The translations under genes were made by a program, and so were the position numbers. A DNA stretch of 64,000 nucleotides from NCBI RefSeq assembly GCF_023195515.1, contig NZ_JALPKR020000002.1:1054001-1118000 (forward strand), read 5' to 3'. The DNA comes from Variovorax sp. S12S4. Its GTDB lineage: Bacteria > Pseudomonadota > Gammaproteobacteria > Burkholderiales > Burkholderiaceae_C. Positions 63,844 to 64,000 of the stretch are shown here, piece after piece. Numbering within the stretch: the stretch's first letter is position 1; every line of letters starts with the position of its first letter. Below the pieces are notes generated by a model. The model had not been told where the DNA came from, made no database searches, and was given only the letters and a program-made list of their open reading frames with translations.

Positions 63844-64000
63844 CGGTCGGAGGGCAACTCTCCCACAGCAAGCCGGGATGGCGGCTGCCGGCGCGGCGCC
63901 CCGGGCCGTGCGACAAAGGCGGGCCGGTTGCATGCAATCGCCTTTTCCAAGTCTTTTTCCGACCTTTTTTCCCGCGCCTTCGGCATTGCAACGTTCGGCC

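Noticed and set aside
63774..63986. N-terminal extension of glyQ from 63986
   Set aside because: The extension is basic and unlike the family, and a promoter-like element lies within it.

Overview
The window reads as chromosomal DNA of a GC-rich betaproteobacterium of the Burkholderiales, most likely Comamonadaceae and close to Variovorax. This is an inference from gene content and order: two Bug-type tripartite tricarboxylate substrate-binding proteins, a double-length UvrA, a glyQ-glyS-gmhB-plsC-metalloprotease block, a leucine (liu) catabolic cluster beside an AraC-type regulator, and several families of long palindromic repeats. I see no rRNA, tRNA, CRISPR array, transposase or phage gene, and genes are tightly packed, often with ATGA or GTGA overlaps.

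Layout. 1-2.3 kb: the 3' part of an unrecognised protein with an internal tandem duplication, cut by the left edge. 2.3-10 kb: prfC, a HAD phosphatase, a divergent MFS/TetR pair with palindromic operator candidates, a Bug protein with a frameshifted signal peptide, an acetylpolyamine amidohydrolase-like deacetylase and an ornithine cyclodeaminase-like protein. 10-16 kb: a 1957-residue UvrA made of two UvrA units, with a palindromic repeat inserted in frame. 16-18.7 kb: two tandem branched-chain-amino-acid-type binding proteins separated by a foldable intergenic RNA, then a 57-residue membrane protein. 18.8-29.2 kb: an MHS-type MFS symporter, a run of small enzymes, HMG-CoA lyase, and an IclR-headed module (cupin, Bug protein, CaiB CoA-transferase, acyl-CoA dehydrogenase).

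29.3-39.3 kb is the liu cluster. Isovaleryl-CoA dehydrogenase, an acyl-CoA synthetase, methylcrotonyl-CoA carboxylase beta, methylglutaconyl-CoA hydratase, a DUF4126 membrane protein and methylcrotonyl-CoA carboxylase alpha lie on the minus strand, divergent from an AraC-type regulator. HMG-CoA lyase (22-23 kb) and a thiolase (49-50 kb) can complete leucine conversion to acetyl-CoA. 39.6-46 kb carries a thioredoxin-like protein, a HAD phosphatase, thiC behind a TPP riboswitch, a YchJ protein, a LuxR regulator and a secreted amidase.

45.8-53.4 kb holds two minus-strand operons: an M20 peptidase, acyl-CoA dehydrogenase and metallophosphoesterase, and then a LiuR-like MerR regulator, carbonic anhydrase, aceK and thiolase that ends at a clear terminator. 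A perfect 20-bp palindrome separates the MerR gene from a divergent metallo-hydrolase, an LRR-protein kinase fusion, an RluA-type pseudouridine synthase and an SDR. 58.3-63.8 kb is the glyQS-gmhB-plsC-M48 block.

Three palindromic repeat families are spread through the window. Family A (about 100-125 bp, three copies) includes one copy inside uvrA. Family B (about 260 bp, two copies) includes one that splits the liu operon. Family C is one copy of about 600 bp. These, the repeated protein at the left edge, the structured RNA between the binding proteins and the MerR regulon are the most interesting parts.
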